The position numbers were made by a program, and so were the translations under genes. DNA of 64,000 bases from an uncultured Pelagibacteraceae bacterium. Its GTDB lineage: Bacteria; Pseudomonadota; Alphaproteobacteria; Pelagibacterales; Pelagibacteraceae. A model generated the notes under the pieces. That model saw only the letters and a list, made by a program, of their open reading frames with translations. It did not search any database and was not told where the DNA came from. The DNA is taken from positions 1 to 64,000 of the forward strand of contig CACOCP010000003.1 of NCBI GenBank assembly GCA_902625715.1, in the 5' to 3' direction. Below, in pieces: positions 19,814 to 29,857 of this stretch; positions within the stretch are counted from its first letter, which is position 1; each line of letters begins with the position of its first letter.

Positions 19814-20926
19814 ATGCAATATCAACATCCAAAAAGAAAAACCAAAGTGGTTTTCGTCCAACTCGGATCTCCTTCTGAACCAACTCCTAAGGCACTAAGA
19901 AAATATCTTAGAGCTTTTTTAGGAGACCCCAGAGTTGTTGATATAAATCCTTGGTTATGGAAAATTATATTAAATTTCTTTGTATTGCCCTTCAGGCCTA
20001 AAAAATCAGCCAAGCTTTATGCTAGAATATGGGACGGAGAAAGTTTTCCGCTTATAACAAATACAAGAGATTTTACTAAAAAAGTTAGCGAGGAGTTAAA
20101 AAAAATAGATCCAGAGGGTTATGTAGAAGTTAACTATGCTTTTTTATTATCACCACCATATGTGCACGAAGTGTATGACAGCTGGGAAGAAGATTTAAAG
20201 AAAGGGACAGGAGCAACAAAATTACTTGTAATACCAATGTTTCCCCAGTACTCCGAAAGTACAATTGCATCTGGTATAGACGCATTAGCAAAAGAATTAT
20301 CAAAAAGAGTAAAAATCCCAACCTTCGAAGTGATTACAAACTTTCACCGAACACATGCTTTTATAAACAATTCGGTAAATCTGGTTGATAAAAAATTAGT
20401 TAATTTAGAAAAACAAGGGAAGAAAATAGATAGCCTGGTTATAACTTTCCATGGAATGCAAAAGAGACGTATTGTTAATAAGGGTGACGATTATTACAGG
20501 CACTGTTATGAGACATTTTGTTTAATAACTCAAAATCTTAAAAATATGAAACCAGAGAATTGTCTTATGAGTTTTCAAAGCCGATTTGGTTCGGAAGAAT
20601 GGATAACGCCTTACACAGAAGACGTAGTTAGGAAATTGATATCAAGTGGTAAAAAAGAGATTGCAATCTATTCACCGAGCTTTGTTGCAGATTGCCTTGA
20701 AACTACAGATGAATTAGGACACGAGCTAGTAAATGAGGCAAAGGAATGGGGAGGAAATATATATCCAATAGAGTGCCTTAACACGAACCAAAGTTGGTGC
20801 AAAGATTTTGCAAAATATACATTCACGCAAGCAGAAGGATCTGCACAAGATAAAGAGAATCTAGAATATAAAGTTGAAAATAAATATTATCAAATGATGC
20901 CCAGACTAGAGATGAACAAGTCGTAG
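19814..20926 (+). CDS. hemH: Ferrochelatase
   Basis: FVQLGSPSEPTPKALRKYLRAFLGDPRV; PMFPQYSEST; FQSRFGSEEWITPYTED; SPSFVADCLETTDE. Confidence 0.97.
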   Translation: MQYQHPKRKTKVVFVQLGSPSEPTPKALRKYLRAFLGDPRVVDINPWLWKIILNFFVLPFRPKKSAKLYARIWDGESFPLITNTRDFTKKVSEELKKIDPEGYVEVNYAFLLSPPYVHEVYDSWEEDLKKGTGATKLLVIPMFPQYSESTIASGIDALAKELSKRVKIPTFEVITNFHRTHAFINNSVNLVDKKLVNLEKQGKKIDSLVITFHGMQKRRIVNKGDDYYRHCYETFCLITQNLKNMKPENCLMSFQSRFGSEEWITPYTEDVVRKLISSGKKEIAIYSPSFVADCLETTDELGHELVNEAKEWGGNIYPIECLNTNQSWCKDFAKYTFTQAEGSAQDKENLEYKVENKYYQMMPRLEMNKS

Positions 20927-20936
20927 TTTAATTTTA

Positions 20937-21458
20937 ATGTTTAGATCTTTATTTATTTATTCAAGTACTGACGGTCATACAAAAACTATTTGTGAGAATA
21001 TAATTAGTTACGCTCCAAACACAAGTTCAATAAAATTAATATCCTTGAATGAAGTAAGTAATATAAAAATATCTGAATATGACAAAATTATTATTGGAGC
21101 AAGCATAAGATATGGTAGGCACAATAGAAAAGTATTAGATTTTGTAAAAAAAAATAAAAATGTTTTGGATTTAAAAAAAACTGCTTTTTTCTCAGTAAAT
21201 GTTGTTGCAAGAAAGTTGGAGAAAAACTCACCTACCACAAATCCATATGTTATAAAATTTTTAAAAAAAACAAATTGGAAACCAAATAATATTGCAGTAT
21301 TTGCAGGTAAAGTAGATTATCCAAATTACAATTTTATTAACAAAAACATAATTAGGTTTATCATGATGATAACCAATGGCCCAACAGACACATCCCAATC
21401 ATTTGAATTTACCAATTGGGAAGAAGTAAAGAAATTTGCAAAAGACATTAAAATTTAG
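20937..21458 (+). CDS. hemG: Flavodoxin-type protoporphyrinogen IX dehydrogenase
   Basis: IIIGASIRYGRHNRKVLDFVKKN, FFSVNVVARKLEKNSPTTNPYVIKFLKKTNWKP, VFAGKVDYPNY closely match the E. coli HemG pattern. Confidence 0.92.
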   Translation: MFRSLFIYSSTDGHTKTICENIISYAPNTSSIKLISLNEVSNIKISEYDKIIIGASIRYGRHNRKVLDFVKKNKNVLDLKKTAFFSVNVVARKLEKNSPTTNPYVIKFLKKTNWKPNNIAVFAGKVDYPNYNFINKNIIRFIMMITNGPTDTSQSFEFTNWEEVKKFAKDIKI

Positions 21459-21549
21459 CTATATCTGAGCAAATTAATAGATAATCTGGGGTTGAAATTG
21501 CTTTATCATAACACTATATTATTAACTCAAACATCAAAATCCCCACAAT

Positions 21550-22821
21550 ATGAACATACAAGAATTAAAAGAAAAAAGCTCAGAGAAGTTGATAACCGAG
21601 GCTGAAAAGCTTGGTATTGAGAACGCAAGCACCCTAAGAAGACAAGAAATCTACTTTGCTATATTAAAAAAATTAGCGGAAAAAGGTGAGGAGATAACAG
21701 GCGGCGGTGTCTTGCAGCTTCTTCAAGATGGATTTGGTTTTTTAAGAGCAATGGAGTCCAATTATCTCCCTGGTGCAGATGATATTTATGTAAGCCCAAG
21801 CCAAATTAGAAGGTTTGGATTAAGAACAGGCGATACTGTTGAAGGCCCAATAAGATCTCCAAAGGAAGGTGAAAGATATTTTGCTTTATTGCAAGTATCT
21901 AAAATAAATTTCGAGGAACCTGATAAATTTAAACATAAAATAGCTTTTGACAATTTAACTCCACTCTACCCTAACAAGCAATTTAGAATGGAAGTTGAGA
22001 CTACAAAAATTGAAAAAAAACCAGATTTAACTCCAAGATTAATTGATCTCGTTAGTCCAATTGGAAAAGGACAAAGATCATTGATTATATCTCCACCAAA
22101 AGCCGGTAAAACGATGATTTTGCAAAGTATAGCAAACTCGATTACAGCAAATCATCCAGAGTGTTATTTGATGGTTTTATTAATTGATGAAAGACCTGAA
22201 GAGGTAACCGATATGCAACGAACCGTTAAAGGAGAAGTTATAAGCTCAACATTTGATGAGCCCGCTCAAAGACACGTTGCAGTTGCTGAAATGGTTATTG
22301 AAAAAGCTAAAAGACTAACTGAGCATAAAAAGGATGTTGTAATTTTATTAGATTCAATAACAAGGCTTGGACGAGCTTATAATGCTGTAGTTCCAAGTTC
22401 AGGTAAAGTTTTAACTGGAGGTGTGGATGCAAATGCACTTCAAAGACCAAAAAGATTTTTTGGTGCTGCAAGAAATATTGAGGAAGGTGGATCATTAACA
22501 ATTATTGCTACAGCACTAATTGATACTGGAAGCCGAATGGATGAAGTCATATTTGAAGAATTTAAAGGTACTGGTAACAGTGAAACAATTTTAGATAGAA
22601 AGATATCCGAAAAGAGAATATTCCCAGCAATAGACATAACTAAATCAGGCACAAGAAGAGAAGAGCTGTTGTTTGATAAAAGTGATCTTCAAAAAATGAA
22701 TGTATTAAGAAGAATTATCGCCCCAATGGGCTCAATGGATGCAATAGAGTTTATAAATTCTAAATTAAAAGATACTAAAAATAATGCAGAATTTTTTAAT
22801 TCTATGAATAAGCCATCTTAA
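21550..22821 (+). CDS. rho: Transcription termination factor Rho
   Basis: [61 protein letters not shown]. Confidence 0.99.
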   Translation: MNIQELKEKSSEKLITEAEKLGIENASTLRRQEIYFAILKKLAEKGEEITGGGVLQLLQDGFGFLRAMESNYLPGADDIYVSPSQIRRFGLRTGDTVEGPIRSPKEGERYFALLQVSKINFEEPDKFKHKIAFDNLTPLYPNKQFRMEVETTKIEKKPDLTPRLIDLVSPIGKGQRSLIISPPKAGKTMILQSIANSITANHPECYLMVLLIDERPEEVTDMQRTVKGEVISSTFDEPAQRHVAVAEMVIEKAKRLTEHKKDVVILLDSITRLGRAYNAVVPSSGKVLTGGVDANALQRPKRFFGAARNIEEGGSLTIIATALIDTGSRMDEVIFEEFKGTGNSETILDRKISEKRIFPAIDITKSGTRREELLFDKSDLQKMNVLRRIIAPMGSMDAIEFINSKLKDTKNNAEFFNSMNKPS

Positions 22822-22857
22822 AGATTTATTTTCCCAAAATACTGATATAATTTTCTG

Positions 22858-24186
22858 ATGACATTTTATGCTCTATCTTCAGGGCCAGGTTTATCGGGTA
22901 TAGCTGTTATTAGAGTTTCTGGATCTGAAACTGTGAACGTTATTAAACATCTCACAAATTCTAGTTTGCCGAAACCTAAAGAGGCTACTTTAAAAAAATT
23001 TATTAATAAAAATAATGAATTGATAGATGAAGGTATACTTTTATGGTTTCCTGGGCCAAACAGTTACACAGGTGAAGATATGGCTGAATTCCATGTTCAC
23101 GGTAGTAGAGCAGTAATTGAAGCAATACAAAGTTCAATTTCAGAAGTATCTGATTGTAGACTTGCATCTCCAGGAGAGTTCACGAAGACTGCTTTTCAGA
23201 ATGGAAAAATAGATTTATTGAAAGCAGAAGGTATTTCAGACCTAATTTCATCAGAAACAGAAATTCAGAGATTACAAGCTATAAAAATAATGGAGGGCAA
23301 AAGTTCAAAAATATTTGAAACTCTTAGACATACACTTATTAAAGTTTTATCTAAGTTAGAGGCTAAAATTGACTTTCCAGATGAAGATCTGCCAATTGAA
23401 ATCTTAGATGAAATAAAAGCAGATACAGCTAAAGCATTAGCTGATCTAGAGAAGTTATTGGATGATCAAAGAGTAGGAGAAAGAATAAGAGAAGGATTTA
23501 AAATTTCTATAATTGGACCTACAAATGTAGGTAAATCTTCTCTCCTTAATCATCTAGCAAACCGTGAAGTAGCAATTGTCTCTGAAATAGCTGGGACTAC
23601 AAGAGATGTTATAGAAACACATCTTAATTTGGATGGATATCCAGTCATTTTATCTGACACAGCTGGCATCAGAGACTCTAAAGATGAAATAGAAAGAAAA
23701 GGTATAAAGCTAAGTCTTAAAAATGCAAATGAAGCAGATTTAAATATCATTGTATTAGAACCAAAAAGTGTTGATTTTCAAAGCTTTTTAAGTGCTTTGA
23801 GCCAGGATAAGAATATTATTGTCGTTAATAAATTGGATAATATTGATGACAGAATAAATGAAGAAATTAGAAAATTAAATCCAATAACTATATCGGTTAA
23901 AGAAAATAAAAATATAGATTTACTTATTAATGAAATAAAAAAAAAATTAGAAAGTAAATTTATATCATCAAACGATATTATAATCACAAGAAGCAGGCAT
24001 AGAGACAATATTGAGAAATGTATTTATCATTTAAAAACATTTCAAAATAAAAATTCAGAAGAGGAATTTGATAAAGCTGCAGAAGACTTAAGATTAGCAG
24101 TTAGACATTTAGGATTAATAGTTGGAAAAGTAGATGTCGAAGAAATACTAGGATCCATCTTTAATGATTTCTGTATAGGCAAATAA
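22858..24186 (+). CDS. mnmE: tRNA modification GTPase MnmE
   Basis: YALSSGPGLSGIAVIRVSG; GPTNVGKSSLLN; C-terminal FCIGK. Confidence 0.97.
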   Translation: MTFYALSSGPGLSGIAVIRVSGSETVNVIKHLTNSSLPKPKEATLKKFINKNNELIDEGILLWFPGPNSYTGEDMAEFHVHGSRAVIEAIQSSISEVSDCRLASPGEFTKTAFQNGKIDLLKAEGISDLISSETEIQRLQAIKIMEGKSSKIFETLRHTLIKVLSKLEAKIDFPDEDLPIEILDEIKADTAKALADLEKLLDDQRVGERIREGFKISIIGPTNVGKSSLLNHLANREVAIVSEIAGTTRDVIETHLNLDGYPVILSDTAGIRDSKDEIERKGIKLSLKNANEADLNIIVLEPKSVDFQSFLSALSQDKNIIVVNKLDNIDDRINEEIRKLNPITISVKENKNIDLLINEIKKKLESKFISSNDIIITRSRHRDNIEKCIYHLKTFQNKNSEEEFDKAAEDLRLAVRHLGLIVGKVDVEEILGSIFNDFCIGK

Positions 24187-24262
24187 TTATCAACTAAGAA
24201 AACCCCAGAAAGTGGAATAACTAGTATCTTGTAAAATTTAATAACGATAATAAATTAAAGGC

Positions 24263-26134
24263 ATGAAAAATGAATTATCGTTTGATGTAGTGGTTATTGG
24301 GGGTGGTCATGCTGGTTGTGAGGCAGCAGCAGCATCTGCAAGATTGGGAGTTAACACTGCCTTATTCACACATAAATTTGAAACTATAGGGGAAATGTCC
24401 TGTAATCCTGCAATTGGTGGACTTGGTAAAGGTCATTTGGTCAGAGAAATAGATGCATTAGACGGTGTTATGGGAGAAGTTGCGGACAAATCAGGAATAC
24501 AATTTAGGCTCCTAAATAGAAGTAGAGGCCCTGCAGTTAGAGGACCAAGAACACAAAGCGATAGATCATTATACAAAAAATTTATGCAAGAAAAACTCGT
24601 AAACTACTGTAATTTAAGCATATATTCAGATCCTGTAATAAGCTTCAATTTTATAAATAATGCTATAATCGGATTTAATACTCAATCTGGTAAAGAAATC
24701 AGATCATCTAAGATAATTCTAACAACTGGCACATTTTTAAATGGTCTTATACATATTGGTGAGAAAAAAACCCCAGCAGGGAGATATGATGAAAAACCAT
24801 CAATAGGTTTAAGTGAACAACTAGAAAAGTTTAATTTTAAAATTGGTAGGTTAAAAACCGGAACTCCACCAAGATTAGATGCACGAACAATTAATTTTGA
24901 AAATTTGGAAGCACAACATGCAGACGAAGATCCATATTTTTTTTCTTTCTTAACCAAAAAAAATATAAACAAGCAAATCTCTTGCAGAATGACTTATACC
25001 AATGAGGAAGTTCATAAAATCATTTCCAAAAATATTAAGCGAAGTGCTATGTACTCTGGCAGCATTCAAGGAGTAGGACCAAGATATTGTCCATCTATAG
25101 AGGATAAAATAAAAAAATTCGCTGATAAGAAGCGACACCAAATTTTTTTAGAGCCAGAAGGTTTAAATGATAATACTATATATCCAAATGGCATTTCAAC
25201 TTCTCTACCATTAGAGGTACAGCAAGAAATATGCAGTAAAATCAATGGTTTAAACAATGTAAAAATATTAAGGCCTGGATATGCTATTGAATACGATTAT
25301 ATTGATCCAAGAGAGCTATTTTTAACTTTGGAGACTAAAAAAATCAAAAATCTATATCTTGCTGGTCAAATAAATGGAACAACTGGATATGAAGAGGCTG
25401 CTGCTCAAGGCTTAATCGCTGGAATAAATTCTGCTCTATCTATTAAAGGCGAGGAACCTTTTATACTTGATAGATCAGATGCATATATTGGAGTGATGAT
25501 AGATGATTTGGTTACAAAGGGTGTAGCAGAGCCATATAGAATGTTTACTTCAAGAGCTGAGTACAGATTATCATTAAGGTCAGATAATGCAGATGTTAGA
25601 TTAACTCAAAAAGGAATTAATTTGGGAGTAGTTCTTAAGGAGAGAGCCAAGATATTCAAAGAAAAGCATTTTCAATTAATAAAAATTGAAAATCAAATGT
25701 CAAAATTACAAATTACACCTTCAAAAGTTGAAAATTATGGTATTAATATTGCAAAAGACGGGGTTAGTAGAACTGCATTCCATATATTAGGTCAAAAGTC
25801 TGTTAATATGAGTAAAATAAGAGAAATTTGGCCAGAAATCCCTTATGTTTCACGTGAAATAGATGAACAATTAGAGATAAACTCTCATTATAAAGGTTAT
25901 TTGAAAAAACAAAAGTCTGATATTTTAGCTTTTAAAAGAGATGAAAATTTAATAATCCCAGATAATATTAATTATGACAGTTTTTCAGGACTATCAAATG
26001 AAGTTAAATCAAAATTTAAGAAAATAAAGCCTAAAACAATGGGTCAAGCCCTTAGAATAGATGGAATAACACCTGCAGCTGTATATATTTTATTGTCTCA
26101 CCTTAAAAGAAAGTCTATTAAGCATATAGCTTGA
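24263..26134 (+). CDS. mnmG: tRNA uridine-5-carboxymethylaminomethyl modification enzyme MnmG
   Basis: [45 protein letters not shown]. Confidence 0.99.
   Translation: MKNELSFDVVVIGGGHAGCEAAAASARLGVNTALFTHKFETIGEMSCNPAIGGLGKGHLVREIDALDGVMGEVADKSGIQFRLLNRSRGPAVRGPRTQSDRSLYKKFMQEKLVNYCNLSIYSDPVISFNFINNAIIGFNTQSGKEIRSSKIILTTGTFLNGLIHIGEKKTPAGRYDEKPSIGLSEQLEKFNFKIGRLKTGTPPRLDARTINFENLEAQHADEDPYFFSFLTKKNINKQISCRMTYTNEEVHKIISKNIKRSAMYSGSIQGVGPRYCPSIEDKIKKFADKKRHQIFLEPEGLNDNTIYPNGISTSLPLEVQQEICSKINGLNNVKILRPGYAIEYDYIDPRELFLTLETKKIKNLYLAGQINGTTGYEEAAAQGLIAGINSALSIKGEEPFILDRSDAYIGVMIDDLVTKGVAEPYRMFTSRAEYRLSLRSDNADVRLTQKGINLGVVLKERAKIFKEKHFQLIKIENQMSKLQITPSKVENYGINIAKDGVSRTAFHILGQKSVNMSKIREIWPEIPYVSREIDEQLEINSHYKGYLKKQKSDILAFKRDENLIIPDNINYDSFSGLSNEVKSKFKKIKPKTMGQALRIDGITPAAVYILLSHLKRKSIKHIA
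25846..25861. promoter_or_regulatory. parS: parS-like ParB binding site (15/16) inside mnmG
   Basis: TGTTTCACGTGAAATA versus parS TGTTTCACGTGAAACA. Confidence 0.8.
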
Positions 26135-26769
26135 TTGATTCGTATTTTTTAAAAACAGTCTCAAAATTTAATCTAGATGTTTCACGTGAAACACTCGAAA
26201 GGTTAGATGAATATTCAAAAGACATAATTTTAAAAAATAATGAAATAAATTTAATTAGCAAAAGTACAGAAAAATCAATAAAATCAAGGCATATTGCCGA
26301 TAGCATGCAAACTATTGATTTTATTAATAAAAATGACATTAAAACGTGTACCGACTTAGGTTCGGGGGCAGGTTTACCAGGAATTGTCCTAGGTATTATT
26401 ATGAGTTCGAAAAAGCCTACATTTAAAGTGATTTTTTATGAAAAAAGTTATCATAAAAGTAATTTCTTAAGAGAGATGTCCAAAAAATTTCATCTGGACG
26501 CAGAAATTTATCAAAAAAATATTTTTAATGAAAAAAATTTAATTACTGACGTCATAATTTCACGCGCTTTTAAACCTTTGCCAGTAATTTTTCAAATTGC
26601 GAAAACTAATTTTAAAAATTTTAAATACATAATTTTATTTTTAGGAAAAAGTGGAAAAAAGATTTTAAAAGATGCAATGAAAAATTGGAAATTTGATTAT
26701 GAAGAGAGAAAAAGTTTAACCAACGACGAGTCTATCATTGTGAAAATATCAAATCTTAAAAAAATATGA
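26131..26769 (+). CDS. rsmG: 16S rRNA (guanine-N7) methyltransferase RsmG
   Basis: [30 protein letters not shown] start overlapping the mnmG stop. Confidence 0.94.
   Translation: MIDSYFLKTVSKFNLDVSRETLERLDEYSKDIILKNNEINLISKSTEKSIKSRHIADSMQTIDFINKNDIKTCTDLGSGAGLPGIVLGIIMSSKKPTFKVIFYEKSYHKSNFLREMSKKFHLDAEIYQKNIFNEKNLITDVIISRAFKPLPVIFQIAKTNFKNFKYIILFLGKSGKKILKDAMKNWKFDYEERKSLTNDESIIVKISNLKKI
26178..26193. promoter_or_regulatory. parS: Perfect parS centromere site inside rsmG
   Basis: TGTTTCACGTGAAACA, exact 16-bp palindrome, immediately upstream of parAB. Confidence 0.95.
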
Positions 26770-27566
26770 ATAGAAAAATTATTTCAGTCATAAATCAAAA
26801 AGGTGGAGTGGGGAAGACAACGACAATAATAAATTTGGCTGCTGGTTTATCTCTTAAAGAAAAAAGAATTCTCGTGATTGACCTTGACCCACAAGGAAAT
26901 GCTACAACAGGTCTTGGATTATCCAACTCAGGTACATCTGATAATACAATTTATAGTGTTTTAAATGGAAACAAAAAAATATCCGACGTGATACAAAAAA
27001 CTGAATTTAAAAACTTAGATATTATTACCTCTAATGTAGATTTATCAGGACTTGAGGTTGAAACTGCTGGCGACAGCCGAAGAGCATTTAAATTAAAAGA
27101 TGAATTAGCCTCTATTTTAAATGATTCTAGAGCATCCTATCATTATATACTAATTGACTGCCCTCCATCTCTTAGTCTTCTCACAATTATGGCCTTAGTT
27201 GCCTCTGATGCTTTGGTAGTCCCGCTTCAGACGGAGTTTTTTGCTTTAGAGGGCCTAACCCAATTAATGAAAACTATTGAAAGGATTAAATCAAATTTAA
27301 ATCCTATACTAGAGATAAGAGGGATCCTCCTTACGATGTATGATAAGAGAAATAAGTTGTCCAGTCAGGTGGAGATGGAAGCTAGAAATTTTTTTAAAGA
27401 AAAAGTTTACAACACAGCAGTGCCTAGAAATGTAAGGTTATCAGAGGCTCCCTCGCATGGTGTTCCAGTATTAATCTACGATAAGCTTTGTCCAGGCAGT
27501 AAAGCGTATTTTAGTTTCACTGAAGAATTTCTAGAACAAGAAAAAGAAATAGAGACCGCTGCATGA
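26766..27566 (+). CDS. parA: Chromosome partitioning ATPase ParA
   Basis: ISVINQKGGVGKTTTIINLAAGL. Confidence 0.98.
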   Translation: MNRKIISVINQKGGVGKTTTIINLAAGLSLKEKRILVIDLDPQGNATTGLGLSNSGTSDNTIYSVLNGNKKISDVIQKTEFKNLDIITSNVDLSGLEVETAGDSRRAFKLKDELASILNDSRASYHYILIDCPPSLSLLTIMALVASDALVVPLQTEFFALEGLTQLMKTIERIKSNLNPILEIRGILLTMYDKRNKLSSQVEMEARNFFKEKVYNTAVPRNVRLSEAPSHGVPVLIYDKLCPGSKAYFSFTEEFLEQEKEIETAA

Positions 27567-28411
27567 TAAATCCGTTTAAAAATAAAAAAGGATTAGGAAG
27601 AGGTTTATCATCTTTGATTGGAGATAGTGATGTAAAGATTACCAACAATAAAATATCGATTAGTTCTATTATTCCAAATAAATATCAACCAAGAAAAAAC
27701 TTTGACAAAAATAGCTTAGAAGAACTCACAGCATCAATTCGTGAAAGAGGAATTATTCAGCCAATAATTGTAAGAGCATCAGAAAATAGCAATGACAAAT
27801 ATGAATTGATAGCAGGAGAAAGAAGATGGCAAGCAGCCCAAAATGCTGGCTTGCACGAAGTTCCAGCAGTAATTCTTAATGTAGACAATCTTAAGTCTCT
27901 TGAATTTGCAATTGTTGAAAATGTTCAAAGAAAGGACCTTAACCCTATCGAGGAAGCCGAAGGATATCAAAGATTAATTAATGAATTTAATTATGATCAA
28001 GAAAAAGTTGCGAAATTTATTGGGAAGAGTAGAGCTCATATATCTAATTGTATAAGATTATTAAGTCTTCCAGCTAAGGTGATTGAGCACATTATCAACG
28101 ACAAAATATCTCCGGGCCATGCCAAGATTTTAGTTGGTCTAGATAACTCAGAGTTATTAGCTGAGAAAATAATCAAAAAAAAATTATCAGTTAGACAAGC
28201 CGAAGCTCTTGCTAGATTAGTTAAAAGTAATAAAAGTTCAATTAAATCCAAAGATCCAAATTCTTTAGATATTGAAAATCAGTTAAGTTCTAAAATTGGA
28301 ATGAAGGTTTTTTTAAATAATAAAAAAAATAATACTGGTACTTTAATTTTTGAGTATAAAGGTGTTGATCAACTTGATCGATTAATCAAAGTAATTAAAG
28401 AAAACTATTAA
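27563..28411 (+). CDS. parB: Chromosome partitioning protein ParB
   Basis: KKGLGRGLSSLIGD; NKYQPRKNF; ELIAGERRWQAAQNAGL; GHAKILVGL. Confidence 0.98.
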   Translation: MINPFKNKKGLGRGLSSLIGDSDVKITNNKISISSIIPNKYQPRKNFDKNSLEELTASIRERGIIQPIIVRASENSNDKYELIAGERRWQAAQNAGLHEVPAVILNVDNLKSLEFAIVENVQRKDLNPIEEAEGYQRLINEFNYDQEKVAKFIGKSRAHISNCIRLLSLPAKVIEHIINDKISPGHAKILVGLDNSELLAEKIIKKKLSVRQAEALARLVKSNKSSIKSKDPNSLDIENQLSSKIGMKVFLNNKKNNTGTLIFEYKGVDQLDRLIKVIKENY

Positions 28412-29382
28412 TAATTGCTGATTAAATCTGATACAAGATTAATAGAGAATGTATTTTTCTTGGTTAAAATCTCTAAATTAGATATTTGATAAATTTTTTT
28501 TTTAATCTCTTTTTCAGACCAATTTTTAATTTGTTGTTTAACTAAATCCTTTTCTTTCCAAAATATTGAGGGTTTATAAGATGAAATTACATCATCAATA
28601 TTATCTTTTTCTTTTTGAATATTCTTTAATTTTAAAAGCCTTTTTGATCTATTGAGTAATGTTCTTACTATTAAAATGCAATCATCATTTACAAAATTAT
28701 TTTCATTTAGAATTTTTGAAACTTTAACCTTATTTTTCGCCAAATAATTATCTACGAGTTCAAATATTCCATAATCTTCCGAAAGATTTGTTAAATTAAA
28801 TATATCTTCTTGTGTGATTTTTTTTCTTGTTAGAGATAGAGCTTCTAACTTTTGAAGTTCATTATTTAAATTACCTCTATCCCCACGCGCTCTTTCAACA
28901 ATTAAATTTACAGTTTCTTGTGAAATTTTAATATTTTTTTCTTTTATAAAATTAATTGCAAAAATATTTAGACTTTGATTGTTGTCCTCATAAAACGGTA
29001 TACAGGCCAATTTTTTATCTTTTTCGTATAAAGCTCTAAGCTTTGATTTTTTATCTAAGTTTTCAGAGTTTATTACTATTTGAACATTTGATATATCCCT
29101 TTCTAAAAATTCCTCCATAAAATTAAGTATTTTGTTAGAAGATCTTGAGATTATCATCAGCTTCTTATCATCAAATAGTGATCCGTTAATAAAACCTTCA
29201 AGTATGGTTTCTTTGTTATCTAAAACCTCTGACTCTTCGTAACGTAATATTTCTCCAAAAAAACCTAGTAAAATATTTGAATTTATCACCTCATCTTTAA
29301 ACCCCTTATTGAGACCATATAAAAGAATTGATTTAAATTTAGAAAATTTAGCTTTATTAACTTCGAATGATTTAATTATCAT
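28408..29382 (-). CDS. holA: DNA polymerase III delta subunit
   Basis: HolA-like length and organization (ILLYGLNKGFKDEVI; ERARGDRGNLNNELQKLEAL), downstream of lptE and leuS. Confidence 0.85.
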   Translation of the reverse strand: MIIKSFEVNKAKFSKFKSILLYGLNKGFKDEVINSNILLGFFGEILRYEESEVLDNKETILEGFINGSLFDDKKLMIISRSSNKILNFMEEFLERDISNVQIVINSENLDKKSKLRALYEKDKKLACIPFYEDNNQSLNIFAINFIKEKNIKISQETVNLIVERARGDRGNLNNELQKLEALSLTRKKITQEDIFNLTNLSEDYGIFELVDNYLAKNKVKVSKILNENNFVNDDCILIVRTLLNRSKRLLKLKNIQKEKDNIDDVISSYKPSIFWKEKDLVKQQIKNWSEKEIKKKIYQISNLEILTKKNTFSINLVSDLISNY

Positions 29383-29857
29383 TAATCATTGGATTAAGGA
29401 TTAAATTTGATGCAGAATTAATAATATCTGAAACCAAATTCTCAATAAGATTGTCTTTAAGGATTTCTTCTGATTTACTTAACTCAAATTTATCTGATAT
29501 ATTATTATAAGTTGATCTTTGAGTTAAACTTCTGTTAACTAAAACTTTACCACCCTCAATCAATTTATAATTTAAATTAATTACAATTTCTAAAATAGCT
29601 GGATCTCCTTTAGAATCTTTAGAGAATATGTTTTTAGATTCATTTGAGATAATATCCACATTAAAGGTTTTTTTAATTCCTTTCAGGGCATTTAGCTTAT
29701 TTTCAATATTGGAATTTATGTACTCATTACCAGAACTGTTTCCAACTTTTATCGAAAAGTCATAATCTGTTCCTAATAATATTGGTTTAAATCCACATCC
29801 ATTTAAAAAAAATAATATTATGAAAAGAAAAGGTAAGTTAAAAACTTTTTTTATCAT
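29372..29857 (-). CDS. lptE: LptE-like LPS assembly lipoprotein
   Basis: Lipobox ([10 protein letters not shown]) and position between leuS and holA. Confidence 0.75.
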   Translation of the reverse strand: MIKKVFNLPFLFIILFFLNGCGFKPILLGTDYDFSIKVGNSSGNEYINSNIENKLNALKGIKKTFNVDIISNESKNIFSKDSKGDPAILEIVINLNYKLIEGGKVLVNRSLTQRSTYNNISDKFELSKSEEILKDNLIENLVSDIINSASNLILNPMINDN

